A stretch of 23,769 nt of DNA. Origin: a virus. Positions 1 through 6,894 of this stretch are shown here, in pieces. Positions within the stretch are counted from its first letter, which is position 1. Every line of letters begins with the position of its first letter. The stretch covers positions 1 through 23,769 of the IMG/VR virus record IMGVR_UViG_3300015196_000006. One strand, given 5' to 3'. A program made the position numbers and the translations under genes. Under the pieces are notes generated by a model that had not been told where the DNA came from, did not search any database, and was given only the letters and a program-made list of their open reading frames with translations.

Positions 1-97
1 GAATCTTCAGGAAACCCTGATCGACGCACACACCGACCTCGCCATCGCCCACAAGCAGGCAATGGAGCGCGGCAAACCAAAAGTCGATCACGACTGA
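1..97 (+). CDS. C-terminal fragment of upstream gene, possibly portal protein
   Basis: The reading frame starting at base 2 is open from the window edge to a TGA at 95-97 and gives 31 residues. They are rich in charged residues and end in a polar tail (KPKVDHD). Of the other two frames, one stops at once and the other gives an Arg-rich sequence that looks like a shadow, so this is the likely coding frame. In P22-like phages the gene just before the scaffold is the portal, which is the only reason to suggest that identity. No portal motif lies in this fragment. Confidence 0.55.
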   Translation, partial: NLQETLIDAHTDLAIAHKQAMERGKPKVDHD

Positions 98-129
98 ATA
101 CCCGTCCGTCGAGCGTCATCGGCAAAGCC

Positions 130-146
130 GCAAGGGGCTACCTTGC
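130..146 (+). other. small hairpin upstream of scaffold 1
   Basis: GCAAGG (130-135) can pair with CCTTGC (141-146) across a 5-base loop. No T-run follows, so it is not a classical terminator. It lies in the 72-base gap before the scaffold gene. It is followed by a short direct repeat of ACGTTA (151-156 and 161-166) just ahead of the start codon. It could affect mRNA stability or translation, or be chance. Confidence 0.25.
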
Positions 147-169
147 AATCACGTTAATGGACGTTACCC

Positions 170-1024
170 ATGACCGAAGCTGCCCAAACAGCACCCCCGA
201 TTGATGCGCGTCAAGCGTCAATGTCCCGTGTTCAAACACAGGAAACCGTCCTAGCCAAGTTAACGAACCCGCCCGCGTCAGAGGTGGCAACCGAGGAAGA
301 ACCCAAGGTTGAACAGGGCAAGGATGAAAGCGGCAAATCTAAGGAAAAGCCGACAGCCAATGAGCGAATCCAAGAGCTTGCGAACAAGCGACGCGATGCC
401 GAAGCGAGAGCAGAGGCAGCGGAAGCAAAGGCGCGAGACCTAGAGGAGCGAGTCCGGCTGTTAGAAACGGTGGCCCCAGCCAAAGGCGTTGACAAAGCGC
501 CCGCCCGTGCAGATTTTGCAAGCGAGGACGAGTACCTCGATGCAAAGCTGGATTGGCGGGAGGAACAACGCCGGATGGCTGATGAACAAGCGCGCGATAA
601 GGTTAAAACCGAATCGCTAGAGCGCAAGTTCCTGACGGCGCACACGAAAGCGATGGAAGAAATCAAGGACTACGCGGAAACGCTGACGGATTCCACTGTT
701 GAAATTCGTAACCCCCTCATGCCCACGATCAAAAAGCAGCCGAACGCGCCGCTGATCTTCTACTACTTGGCTAAAAACCCGGCAGAAGCAGACAGGCTCA
801 ATCGGCTCCCATTTGATGAGGCAGTCCTACAAGTCGCAGAGTTTGCACGTGAGTTGTCCACCGACTCGAAGCCCATTCCGAAAGACGAACCGCCCGCAAG
901 AAAACCGCGGGCGCCAGAACCTATCAACCCCGTTAAGGGGACGCCGACCGAAAATCCCGGATCACCACAGGACTTTGAGTCTTACCGGGACAAACGAAAG
1001 CGCGAACTCGCTGCGAAGCGATAG
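170..1024 (+). CDS. Scaffolding protein of module A (scaffold 1)
   Basis: This 284-residue, highly charged, helix-prone protein sits directly before a coat gene, as P22 scaffold (gp8, 303 residues) does. A disordered acidic/Pro N-terminus (1-60) is followed by an Ala/Glu/Arg-rich likely coiled coil (about 62-100) and a charged helical region (116-165). A conserved patch contains L-A-KNP (200-204). Next comes a Pro-rich linker (235-265) and a short basic helix at the very C-terminus (272-284, RDKRKREL). Scaffolds of this type bind coat through such a basic C-terminal helix. The patch at 200-212 matches scaffold 2 (L-x-KNP, then Ala and two Leu at the same spacing), so the two are distant relatives. 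No strong ribosome site precedes the ATG; only GGA at 159-161 is near. The scaffold role is inferred from composition and position. Confidence 0.72.
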   Translation: MTEAAQTAPPIDARQASMSRVQTQETVLAKLTNPPASEVATEEEPKVEQGKDESGKSKEKPTANERIQELANKRRDAEARAEAAEAKARDLEERVRLLETVAPAKGVDKAPARADFASEDEYLDAKLDWREEQRRMADEQARDKVKTESLERKFLTAHTKAMEEIKDYAETLTDSTVEIRNPLMPTIKKQPNAPLIFYYLAKNPAEADRLNRLPFDEAVLQVAEFARELSTDSKPIPKDEPPARKPRAPEPINPVKGTPTENPGSPQDFESYRDKRKRELAAKR

Positions 1025-1048
1025 ATAGCTTCTGAGCCCTACACACAT

Positions 1049-1067
1049 GCCCCTCCGGGGGCTTTTT
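1049..1067 (+). terminator. Rho-independent terminator between scaffold 1 and coat 1
   Basis: GCCCC (1049-1053) pairs with GGGGC (1058-1062) across a TCCG loop and is followed by TTTTT (1063-1067). It lies 17 bases before the coat start, so partial termination, RNA processing or a 3'-end stabiliser is more likely than a full stop, unless coat has its own promoter. I could not recognise a promoter in the gap. Confidence 0.75.
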
Positions 1068-1075
1068 GTTTGGAG
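1049..1075 (+). repeat. Terminator-plus-RBS cassette, copy 1
   Basis: This 27-base stretch (hairpin, T-run, spacer, TTGGAG) matches 2414-2440 at 23 of 27 positions by hand alignment. The differences fall in the loop and the spacer. Each copy ends in a GGAG ribosome site for the next gene: coat 1 here, the decoration gene for the other. Confidence 0.7.
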
Positions 1076-1083
1076 CTTAGGAA

Positions 1084-2403
1084 ATGAGTAATACCCTTCT
1101 CACAATTGCGGACATCACCAATGAAGGTCTGATGGTCCTCGAAAACGAACTTGTCTTCACCGACAAGATCAATCGCGAATACGACGAAAAGTTTGGCGTT
1201 GACGGCGCCAAGATCGGTTACACGATCAACGTGCGGAAACCAGCCCGTTTCAAGGGCACTATGGGGCCTGCGCTGAACGTTGAAGACTTCGTGGAAACGT
1301 CGATTCCTGTGACGCTTACGTCGCAGTTCCACGTCGATACGCAGTTCATTACCAGCGACCTGTTGCTGTCGATGGACGACTTCTCGAAGCGCGTCCTGAA
1401 GCCGAAAATCGCCACCATTGCCAACCGTATCGACTATGACGGCTTGCTGATGGCGAAGAACTCGACATTTAACATCGTCGGTGTTGCTGGCACTGCGCCG
1501 ACTACCGTGTCCCCATTCCTGCAAGCAGGTGCATGGCTCGACTCGGAAGGTGTCCCGCGCGATGGCGAACGTGTCATGCTGCTCGACCAATGGACGCAAG
1601 CCTCGATGGCCGGTTCGCTGGTTGGCCTGTTCAACCCGCAAATCACCATCGGTGAGCAGTACAAGAAAGGCTTGCTCGGCAAAGCGACGTTGGGTTTCGA
1701 CTTCTACATGGACCAGAACGTCAACGTGCAAACGTTCGGCGCACTCGGTGGCACCCCACAGTTCGACGCAACGCAGGGCAGTTCCGCACTGTTGGTTTCG
1801 GGCTGGGCGGCGGTCGGTACGTTGGGCACCAAGGGCTGGACGGCATCGACTCCGGTCGTGAACGTCGGCGACGTGTTCTCGATGGCTAACGTCCTGGCAG
1901 TCAACCCCCAGAACCGTAAGACGGTCGGTGGTGGTAAGCCGCGTTACTTCGTTGTCACGATCCCCGTGGGCACGCCACAGTTCGGTACGTATGTTCCGGC
2001 GCTCGACCCGATCTCTAACGTTGATACCGGCGGTACCTACACGTCAGACGCGAGCGGCAAGCTGCAATTGGGCATTTCGTATGCCTGTATCAGCGGCGGT
2101 CAGTTCCAGAACGCGAACTCGGCGCCTGTCGGCAATGCGGCGATCACGTTCTACGGCGGCGCGGGTTCTGTGTCTCCGCAGAACCTTGCGTTCCACCGTG
2201 ATGCGTACACGCTGGTGTCGGCTGACTTGCCGTTGCCCGGTGGTGTCCACATGGCGGCGCGTGCTTCGCACAAGGATGTCGGCGTGTCAATTCGTGTTGT
2301 TCGTCAATACACGATCAACAACGACGCCCTGCCGACTCGCCTCGACGTGCTGTACGGCTTCGCACCTCTCTACCGAGAGTTGGCCTGCCGCATCGCTGGT
2401 TAA
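1084..2403 (+). CDS. Major capsid (coat) protein, P22 gp5-like, module A (coat 1)
   Basis: The 439-residue product is close to the 430 residues of P22 coat. It carries the family pattern GAKIG at 41-45 and INVRKP at 48-53. Further on are an LGFDFYMDQNV segment before a Gly-Gly-Thr-Pro, a GWTA...NVGDVFSMA segment, and a C-terminal PGG before SIRVVRQY. It would form the HK97-fold shell around scaffold 1. The second coat (10677-11930) has the same motifs at the same N-terminal positions; 26 of the first 60 residues are identical without gaps. The start is preceded by GGAG (1072-1075) and TAGGA just upstream. The gene is bracketed by terminators at 1049 and 2413. The family call is from recognised motifs plus neighbours; the two coats are clearly related but strongly diverged. 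Confidence 0.9.
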   Translation: MSNTLLTIADITNEGLMVLENELVFTDKINREYDEKFGVDGAKIGYTINVRKPARFKGTMGPALNVEDFVETSIPVTLTSQFHVDTQFITSDLLLSMDDFSKRVLKPKIATIANRIDYDGLLMAKNSTFNIVGVAGTAPTTVSPFLQAGAWLDSEGVPRDGERVMLLDQWTQASMAGSLVGLFNPQITIGEQYKKGLLGKATLGFDFYMDQNVNVQTFGALGGTPQFDATQGSSALLVSGWAAVGTLGTKGWTASTPVVNVGDVFSMANVLAVNPQNRKTVGGGKPRYFVVTIPVGTPQFGTYVPALDPISNVDTGGTYTSDASGKLQLGISYACISGGQFQNANSAPVGNAAITFYGGAGSVSPQNLAFHRDAYTLVSADLPLPGGVHMAARASHKDVGVSIRVVRQYTINNDALPTRLDVLYGFAPLYRELACRIAG

Positions 2404-2412
2404 TCAGACTAC

Positions 2413-2433
2413 AGCCCCTACGGGGGCTTTCTT
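2413..2433 (+). terminator. Terminator after coat 1
   Basis: AGCCCC (2413-2418) pairs with GGGGCT (2423-2428) across TACG, followed by a T-rich tail (TTTCTT). It sits 9 bases after the coat 1 stop. The next gene's ribosome site follows at once, so read-through must feed the genes downstream unless another promoter exists. Confidence 0.75.
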
Positions 2434-2440
2434 ATTGGAG
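2414..2440 (+). repeat. Terminator-plus-RBS cassette, copy 2
   Basis: Second copy of the 27-base unit also found at 1049-1075 (23 of 27 identical). It ends in TTGGAG, which serves the ATG at 2449 with 8 bases between. Confidence 0.7.
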
Positions 2441-2448
2441 ATTTCAAA

Positions 2449-2835
2449 ATGTCCCTGACTACAAACGCACCAGCGATCACGACCCAAACGGCGGTAGTTA
2501 CCGCGTTTGGTAACGTTTCGCAGATGTACATTCTCAACATCGTCCTTACCCCTGTTGCGGTTGCCACGGCCACCACGGCCGAACAATCGTTCGCGGTTCC
2601 GGGTCTTCTGCTCGGCGACTTCGTGATGCTGAATAAGCCAACGGCACAGGCCGGTCTCGGTATCAGCAACGAGCGCGTGAGCGCAAACGGTACGCTGTCG
2701 ATTACCTACGCCAACAACTCGGCTGGCGCGATCACGCCGACTGCCAGTGAAAGCTACAACTTCATGTTGTTCCGCCCGATTGCCATGCAGATGGCTAACG
2801 GCATGCCTAGCCTGCTCCCGCTGTTGGGTAACTAG
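2449..2835 (+). CDS. Probable head decoration / capsid-associated protein
   Basis: This 128-residue protein follows coat 1 directly. It contains the pattern VPGLLLGDFV-x-NKPTAQAGLGI (about 45-68), then a VSANGTLSITYANNSAGAITPTA stretch. I associate this pattern with small beta-rich structural proteins encoded next to phage coat genes. There is no signal peptide and no clear membrane span. GGAG (2437-2440) lies 8 bases before the ATG. Terminators on both sides (2413 and 2856) let it be expressed at its own level. Its most likely job is to bind the outside of the coat 1 shell, but that is inferred from position and size. Module B has no counterpart in this window. Confidence 0.6.
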   Translation: MSLTTNAPAITTQTAVVTAFGNVSQMYILNIVLTPVAVATATTAEQSFAVPGLLLGDFVMLNKPTAQAGLGISNERVSANGTLSITYANNSAGAITPTASESYNFMLFRPIAMQMANGMPSLLPLLGN

Positions 2836-2855
2836 GTTCTCCTTGGTTAGTATTT

Positions 2856-2889
2856 GGCCCCTCCCCTCGCGGGCGGGGCCTTTCTTTTT
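2856..2889 (+). terminator. Terminator after decoration gene
   Basis: GGCCCC (2856-2861) pairs with GGGGCC (2875-2880). An inner CCC/GGG pairing extends the stem, and TTTCTTTTT (2881-2889) follows. This is the third strong hairpin around coat 1. Its sequence differs from the two-copy cassette. Confidence 0.8.
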
Positions 2890-2910
2890 GTGAAATAAAG
2901 GGGAACCAGA

Positions 2911-3927
2911 ATGACTGCCAAAGGCATCTTCGACAATCAATTCAATGATTTCATCTATGAGACCGCCAAGGTAGGCATTACTGCAGCGACCGGGTACGGT
3001 AGCGCGCCGGTACTGCCTGCGCAGACGTGTCGCATTGACACTGTGAACAATCGCGGCGATGGCGTGAAGCTGCCACCTTCTGCTGCCGGTCTTGAAATGA
3101 CCATCATCAACAACGCGGCATTGGGCATTACTGTTTATGCCAGTGGCGCCGACACGATGAATACTGTGGCTAGCACGGTCGGTTTGTATCAGCCGCCTAA
3201 TTCCGTTGACACATACTGGTGCGCGGCTCCCGGTCAATGGCACGCTGAAGTCGGTTTTGGTTATGCCAACGGCTTGGGCACTGAATCGGCAATGGACGGT
3301 ATCGTCGCATTCGCTGGCGGCGGTCAAACCAATGCAACGCCGGTCACCGTGCAGTCGGCCCGTGTTGCCACTGTGGCGACTGCTGGCGATTCGGTGAAGT
3401 TGCCTCCTGCGGTTCCGGGTCTGGAGATGCTGATTCTCAATCACGGCGGCGTGCCGATGCAGGTTTACGGTACGGGCGCAGATACCATCGACGACTTGGC
3501 GGCTTCTGCCGGCGTAAGCCAGATGCAGAACAGCATGGTTATCTACACCTGTTTTAGCGCTGGTTTTTGGTACACGAACGGCATCGGAACGGGCTATTCC
3601 GGCTCGTACCCGACCGTATCTAGCTCAAACAATCTGACCGCGACGGCTAGTGGCACCCAGGGCACGTCAGTGGTGCTCGGCTCGGTTATCAACCGATTCA
3701 CGGTTATTGCGACTGCCAACGACAGCGCGCGGTTGCCGACTGCATCCCCTGGCTTGCAGATCACGGTGACAAACGCATCTGCCGTCAATGCGATGAACGT
3801 TTTCCCGGGTGTAGGCGATGCCATCAACGCACTAGCACCAAATACGGCATATTCCTTGCCGGCAGGCAAAACGGCAGCGCTTACTGCTGCTGGTGTCCTG
3901 AATTGGCACGCGGTGCTGTCGGCCTAA
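2911..3927 (+). CDS. Virion surface protein with three ~110-residue repeats (head-fibre or decoration type)
   Basis: The 338-residue product is built from three diverged repeats with a period near 110 residues. The conserved cores lie at about 41-112, 151-222 and 262-333. Each core has a GD/ND-S-V/A-K/R-LP motif and a G-L-E/Q-hydrophobic segment ending in Asn. A V-Y/F-x-G-A/V-G-D/AD motif and an aromatic W/WH end follow. Gly/Thr/Ser-rich linkers join them. The sequence is beta-rich with no membrane span. The gene lies between the decoration gene and gp4-like gene of module A, so a capsid surface protein or head fibre is plausible. Its Shine-Dalgarno site, AAGGGGA (2898-2904), is strong. The exact role is not known; a tail component cannot be excluded. 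Only 3 bases separate it from the next gene. Confidence 0.6.
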   Translation: MTAKGIFDNQFNDFIYETAKVGITAATGYGSAPVLPAQTCRIDTVNNRGDGVKLPPSAAGLEMTIINNAALGITVYASGADTMNTVASTVGLYQPPNSVDTYWCAAPGQWHAEVGFGYANGLGTESAMDGIVAFAGGGQTNATPVTVQSARVATVATAGDSVKLPPAVPGLEMLILNHGGVPMQVYGTGADTIDDLAASAGVSQMQNSMVIYTCFSAGFWYTNGIGTGYSGSYPTVSSSNNLTATASGTQGTSVVLGSVINRFTVIATANDSARLPTASPGLQITVTNASAVNAMNVFPGVGDAINALAPNTAYSLPAGKTAALTAAGVLNWHAVLSA

Positions 3928-3930
3928 ATC

Positions 3931-4668
3931 ATGGCAAACGACGCGACCACAAAAACCGTACTTGACCTGATTACGGGGTCGCTGCGCAAGATCGGTCAGT
4001 ACGCTGCAGGCGAAGCACTTGCCTACAACGACTCAAACGACGCGCTAGACGTTCTAAATGGCCTTCTGGACATTTGGAGCAACCAGAAGTATTTTGCGTA
4101 CAACAACGTAGAAACGATATTCATTCTTCAGCCGGGGAAGATTACCTATACGGTCGGCATCGGCGGCGAGATTCCTATTCAGCGCCCGCTGCGCATCAAC
4201 ACGGCATATTCGCGCCGCACGACCGGCAACGGTGCTGTTGACTTCGGTTGCGATGTGTTCTCGATTCAGCAGTATTCGGCCATCGGCCTGAAGATGCAGC
4301 CCGGGCCGTGGCCCAAATACATGTTCTACAACAGCAGTTTTCCATTGGCCTCGCTTACGCTGTACCCGATGCCCAACCAGCTTGGAGAAATGCACTTTTG
4401 GTCTGACCAGTTGCTGCAAGCGGTTGCGCTGACGGATAAGCTGAATCTTCCACAAGGCTATTACCTCGGGCTGCAATTCTCGCTGGCCGAGCTTCTGTGC
4501 ACCGAGTACGGCATCGCGGTGCCAAAGGGCGTCGAACGGTTCGCGCGCGAATTCAAGGCGGTAATCAAGGCCACGAATGCGACCCCGCAGCCTACTGTAA
4601 TGCTCGACCGTGCCTTGATGAACACGGCCGGTGCCGATGCCGGCTTTATCCTGACGGGTGGGTTCTAA
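3931..4668 (+). CDS. Tail accessory factor / head-completion protein, P22 gp4-like, module A
   Basis: P22 gp4 closes the portal after DNA packaging and links it to gp10. This 245-residue protein has the family N-terminus: a SLRKIG helix, then a VLNGLLDIWSNQKYF helix (about 41-55). A VETIF-x-L-x-PG-x-x-x-YTVG beta segment and QRPLRI follow, with a helical C-terminal half. The second gp4-like protein (12212-12898) aligns with it without gaps, sharing 16 of 43 residues across the N-terminal helices. P22 gp4 is 166 residues, so both copies are longer, mainly at the C-terminus. The ATG lies 3 bases after the previous stop, so translation is probably coupled. The gp10-like gene follows immediately, as in P22. 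Confidence 0.82.
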   Translation: MANDATTKTVLDLITGSLRKIGQYAAGEALAYNDSNDALDVLNGLLDIWSNQKYFAYNNVETIFILQPGKITYTVGIGGEIPIQRPLRINTAYSRRTTGNGAVDFGCDVFSIQQYSAIGLKMQPGPWPKYMFYNSSFPLASLTLYPMPNQLGEMHFWSDQLLQAVALTDKLNLPQGYYLGLQFSLAELLCTEYGIAVPKGVERFAREFKAVIKATNATPQPTVMLDRALMNTAGADAGFILTGGF

Positions 4669-4670
4669 AC

Positions 4671-6152
4671 ATGGAGTTTGAAGGCTTTGTGGGCGGCGCC
4701 TATGAAGCGGCAAACGCACGTCAGGACATCCAGCGTCTGATCAATTGGTATGTCGAGTTTGATTCAAACGATGGGGCAAAGACGCCAAAAGGTCTTCTCG
4801 GTGTGCCGGGCCTAGTGTCGTTGAATAGTAGTTATGTCGGTGAGGTTCGCGGAGCGTGGACACTTCCCGGGGGCGTATCGGCAGTATTTGTGATTGGCAG
4901 CGCTGTTGTTTTGGCGACGGTCTCTACGCCTGGAACTAATGCAGCGTTTCCCGTGTTTTCGTTCACTCAGATAGGCGGTTTGAATAGCAACGCCGGTCAA
5001 GTAAGAATGCGCGACAACGGGGCTGGAAACATTCTGGCTATCGTTGACGGACAGAACCTATACACGTACAACATTAGCACGGGCTCTTTTAACGTAAGCG
5101 CTGATCCTGCCTTTCTCGGATCAAGCGTCGTGCTTGAAATGGACGGCATATTTTTCTTTGCCAAGCCGAATTCGCAGACGTTCTTCTGCACTCCTCCCTA
5201 CTGGAATGGAATCGCTCCGCTTGACGGGACTTACTACGCGCTGAAAGACAACAACGCCGACAACATCGTGACGATGCTAGAAGCCAATCGCCAAATGTGG
5301 ATTATTGGCGAATCAACAACCGAGATTTGGTACAACGCGGGCAATCCGACATTCCCTCTCAGTCGTCTACAGGGCGCATTGCTGCAAATCGGATGTGCAG
5401 CCACGCAAACAGTAGTTCGAACGGGCGAAGCCCTGATATGGCTGGCAAATTCTGAGCGTGGCGGCAAAGGCGTCGTGATGACGCAGGGCTACACATACAG
5501 CACGATTTCAACGCCTGCGATTACGTATCAGATCAACCAGTACCCTGTATTTAATGACGCATTTGCGTATATTTACAGCGAAGAGGGCCATGAATTCTAT
5601 GTGCTTGTCTTCCCCACTGCGGATCTTACTTGGGTGTATGACCTGACGACAGAGTTATGGCATCAGCGGGCATCTAAAGACATGGCGGGCGGTCAGTTTC
5701 ATCGGCAACGCGCCAATTGCTGCGCGATGGTGTCTGGGATGCACTTGGTCGGCGACTATGCCAACGGCAATATCTACTGGCAAACACGACAGGTGTTTGT
5801 GGATGGCCCTACTCCTTTGGTATGCCAGCGTCGCGCCCCGCACACATGGGATAAGAAAAGCCGGCATCGCGTTAACCATGCCCGTTTACAAATCGAGTTT
5901 GAAACCGGCATCGGTCAAGAAGTCGGCCAAGGTGTAAACCCCTCTGCAATGCTGCGCTGGTCTAATGACGGCGGATTGTTGTGGAGTAACGAAAACTGGC
6001 GAAATGTCGGCGTCGTCGGCGATACGCTTGCTCGCGTTATTTGGCGGCGTTTGGGGGCTGCGCGCGACCGTGTGTATGAATTGAACTTCAGTGATCCTGT
6101 GCCACGGGATATTGTCGGGGCATCGTTGGATGTCATGGAATCAAACGCTTAA
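4671..6152 (+). CDS. Tail hub / packaged-DNA stabilisation protein, P22 gp10-like, module A
   Basis: P22 gp10 (472 residues) binds gp4 and continues the closed portal channel. The frame is open from 4497, but the ATG at 4671 is chosen. It lies 2 bases after the gp4-like stop, and the 58 residues before it are Arg/Cys-rich shadow sequence inside gp4. The resulting 493-residue protein begins with the family pattern RLINWYVEF (22-30) and K-TPKGLLGVPGL (37-48). It ends with an AMLRWSNDGG...W segment followed by RRLGAARDRVYELNFS near residue 465. The same pieces occur in the second gp10-like protein (12895-14301), including the RLG-x-ARDRV motif. The middle is a long beta-rich region with repeated WI/W-Y motifs. 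Partner: the module A gp4-like protein. Confidence 0.82.
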   Translation: MEFEGFVGGAYEAANARQDIQRLINWYVEFDSNDGAKTPKGLLGVPGLVSLNSSYVGEVRGAWTLPGGVSAVFVIGSAVVLATVSTPGTNAAFPVFSFTQIGGLNSNAGQVRMRDNGAGNILAIVDGQNLYTYNISTGSFNVSADPAFLGSSVVLEMDGIFFFAKPNSQTFFCTPPYWNGIAPLDGTYYALKDNNADNIVTMLEANRQMWIIGESTTEIWYNAGNPTFPLSRLQGALLQIGCAATQTVVRTGEALIWLANSERGGKGVVMTQGYTYSTISTPAITYQINQYPVFNDAFAYIYSEEGHEFYVLVFPTADLTWVYDLTTELWHQRASKDMAGGQFHRQRANCCAMVSGMHLVGDYANGNIYWQTRQVFVDGPTPLVCQRRAPHTWDKKSRHRVNHARLQIEFETGIGQEVGQGVNPSAMLRWSNDGGLLWSNENWRNVGVVGDTLARVIWRRLGAARDRVYELNFSDPVPRDIVGASLDVMESNA

Positions 6153-6170
6153 TTTACAAGGAATCACAAA

Positions 6171-6575
6171 ATGGCTATCCAATACTCCGTCACGCACCGC
6201 ACCAACGCAATGACCGACATTGCAACGCAGGCGGGCGTCAATGCTGTCATCAAGCTGTTCAGCGGTGCGGCTCCGGCCAACTGCGGCACAGTGGATAGCG
6301 GCACGTTGCTTGTCCAGTTCGCTGGCAACGCGACGCAGTTCGGCACCGCAACGAGCGGTGTTCTCACGGCATCGGCTGTTGCCGGCGTCAATGCTGCAGC
6401 GACCGGCACGCCGGGGTACTTCCGCGTGTACCCGAACGCGGCGACGACGAGCAACGCTGTGTTTCAGGGCACGGTCGGCACCACGGGCACGGACATGATC
6501 CTGACCGCGGCGACTGTGACCGCAGGCCAAGCGTGCACGTTCACCAGCTTGACAACTACGGCGTTCGGCGTTTAA
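6171..6575 (+). CDS. Conserved phage structural protein, Ala/Thr-rich (134 aa)
   Basis: The product starts MAIQYSVTHRTNAMTDIATQ. It continues with a VIKLFSGAAPANCGTVDSG pattern (about 26-45), then a beta-rich Gly/Ala/Thr sequence with GYFRVYP and a TSLTTTAF end. I know this architecture from small proteins in phage tail and virion gene blocks, where the role is generally unassigned. AAGGA (6158-6162) precedes the ATG by 8 bases. It follows the gp10-like gene, a position that in P22 holds the tail needle gene. However, this protein has no coiled coil and so is not an obvious needle. Confidence 0.65.
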   Translation: MAIQYSVTHRTNAMTDIATQAGVNAVIKLFSGAAPANCGTVDSGTLLVQFAGNATQFGTATSGVLTASAVAGVNAAATGTPGYFRVYPNAATTSNAVFQGTVGTTGTDMILTAATVTAGQACTFTSLTTTAFGV

Positions 6576-6588
6576 TAAATTTGCCGAC

Positions 6589-6894
6589 ATGACGATTATT
6601 GCCAGCGTCGGCAGCGCGTTTTACGCCCCGCAAACAATCACAATCCCGTTTTCCCTAACGAGTAACCCTGCGGTTGTCCAGGTCACATTGAATCGCGCTG
6701 CTTGGCCTGCGGGTTTGGTCGCAAAAGCCGGCGTTGCATGGTCGAACGGGAACACGGCGTTCGCTTGGGTGTATGGCGGTGCTAACGGCCCGGTTGTGCA
6801 AGGAATGGGGGTGCCTGCTGGCGTCACTACCGGCAGCGTGCAAATAGAGGTTGCGCAGGGCGCAAGCACTTCAGTTTTAGTAGAGACCCTGTAA
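6589..6894 (+). CDS. Small beta-rich protein of unknown function (101 aa)
   Basis: I do not recognise this protein. It is 101 residues, mostly short hydrophobic beta-like stretches with Gly/Ala/Thr. Examples are ITIPFSLTSNPAVVQVTL (about 17-34), a WSNGNTAFAWVYGG segment in the middle, and VQIEVAQG near the end. This suggests a single Ig-like or jelly-roll domain. No membrane span or signal peptide is evident. The ATG is 13 bases after the previous stop without a good ribosome site. The stop TAA touches the GTG start of the long repeat protein, so the two are probably co-translated. The small protein may be an adaptor or chaperone for that fibre-like product; this is inference from coupling only. 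Confidence 0.55.
   Translation: MTIIASVGSAFYAPQTITIPFSLTSNPAVVQVTLNRAAWPAGLVAKAGVAWSNGNTAFAWVYGGANGPVVQGMGVPAGVTTGSVQIEVAQGASTSVLVETL

Noticed and set aside
2404-3444. 346-residue minus-strand open frame
   Set aside because: It runs across three plus-strand features including a terminator. Its Arg/His-rich composition is typical of a shadow frame in GC-rich DNA, and it has no recognisable motif.
4497-4670. 58-codon N-terminal extension of the module A gp10-like frame
   Set aside because: The extension is Arg/Cys-rich, lies inside the gp4-like gene, and the ATG at 4671 gives the family's normal N-terminus right after the gp4 stop.
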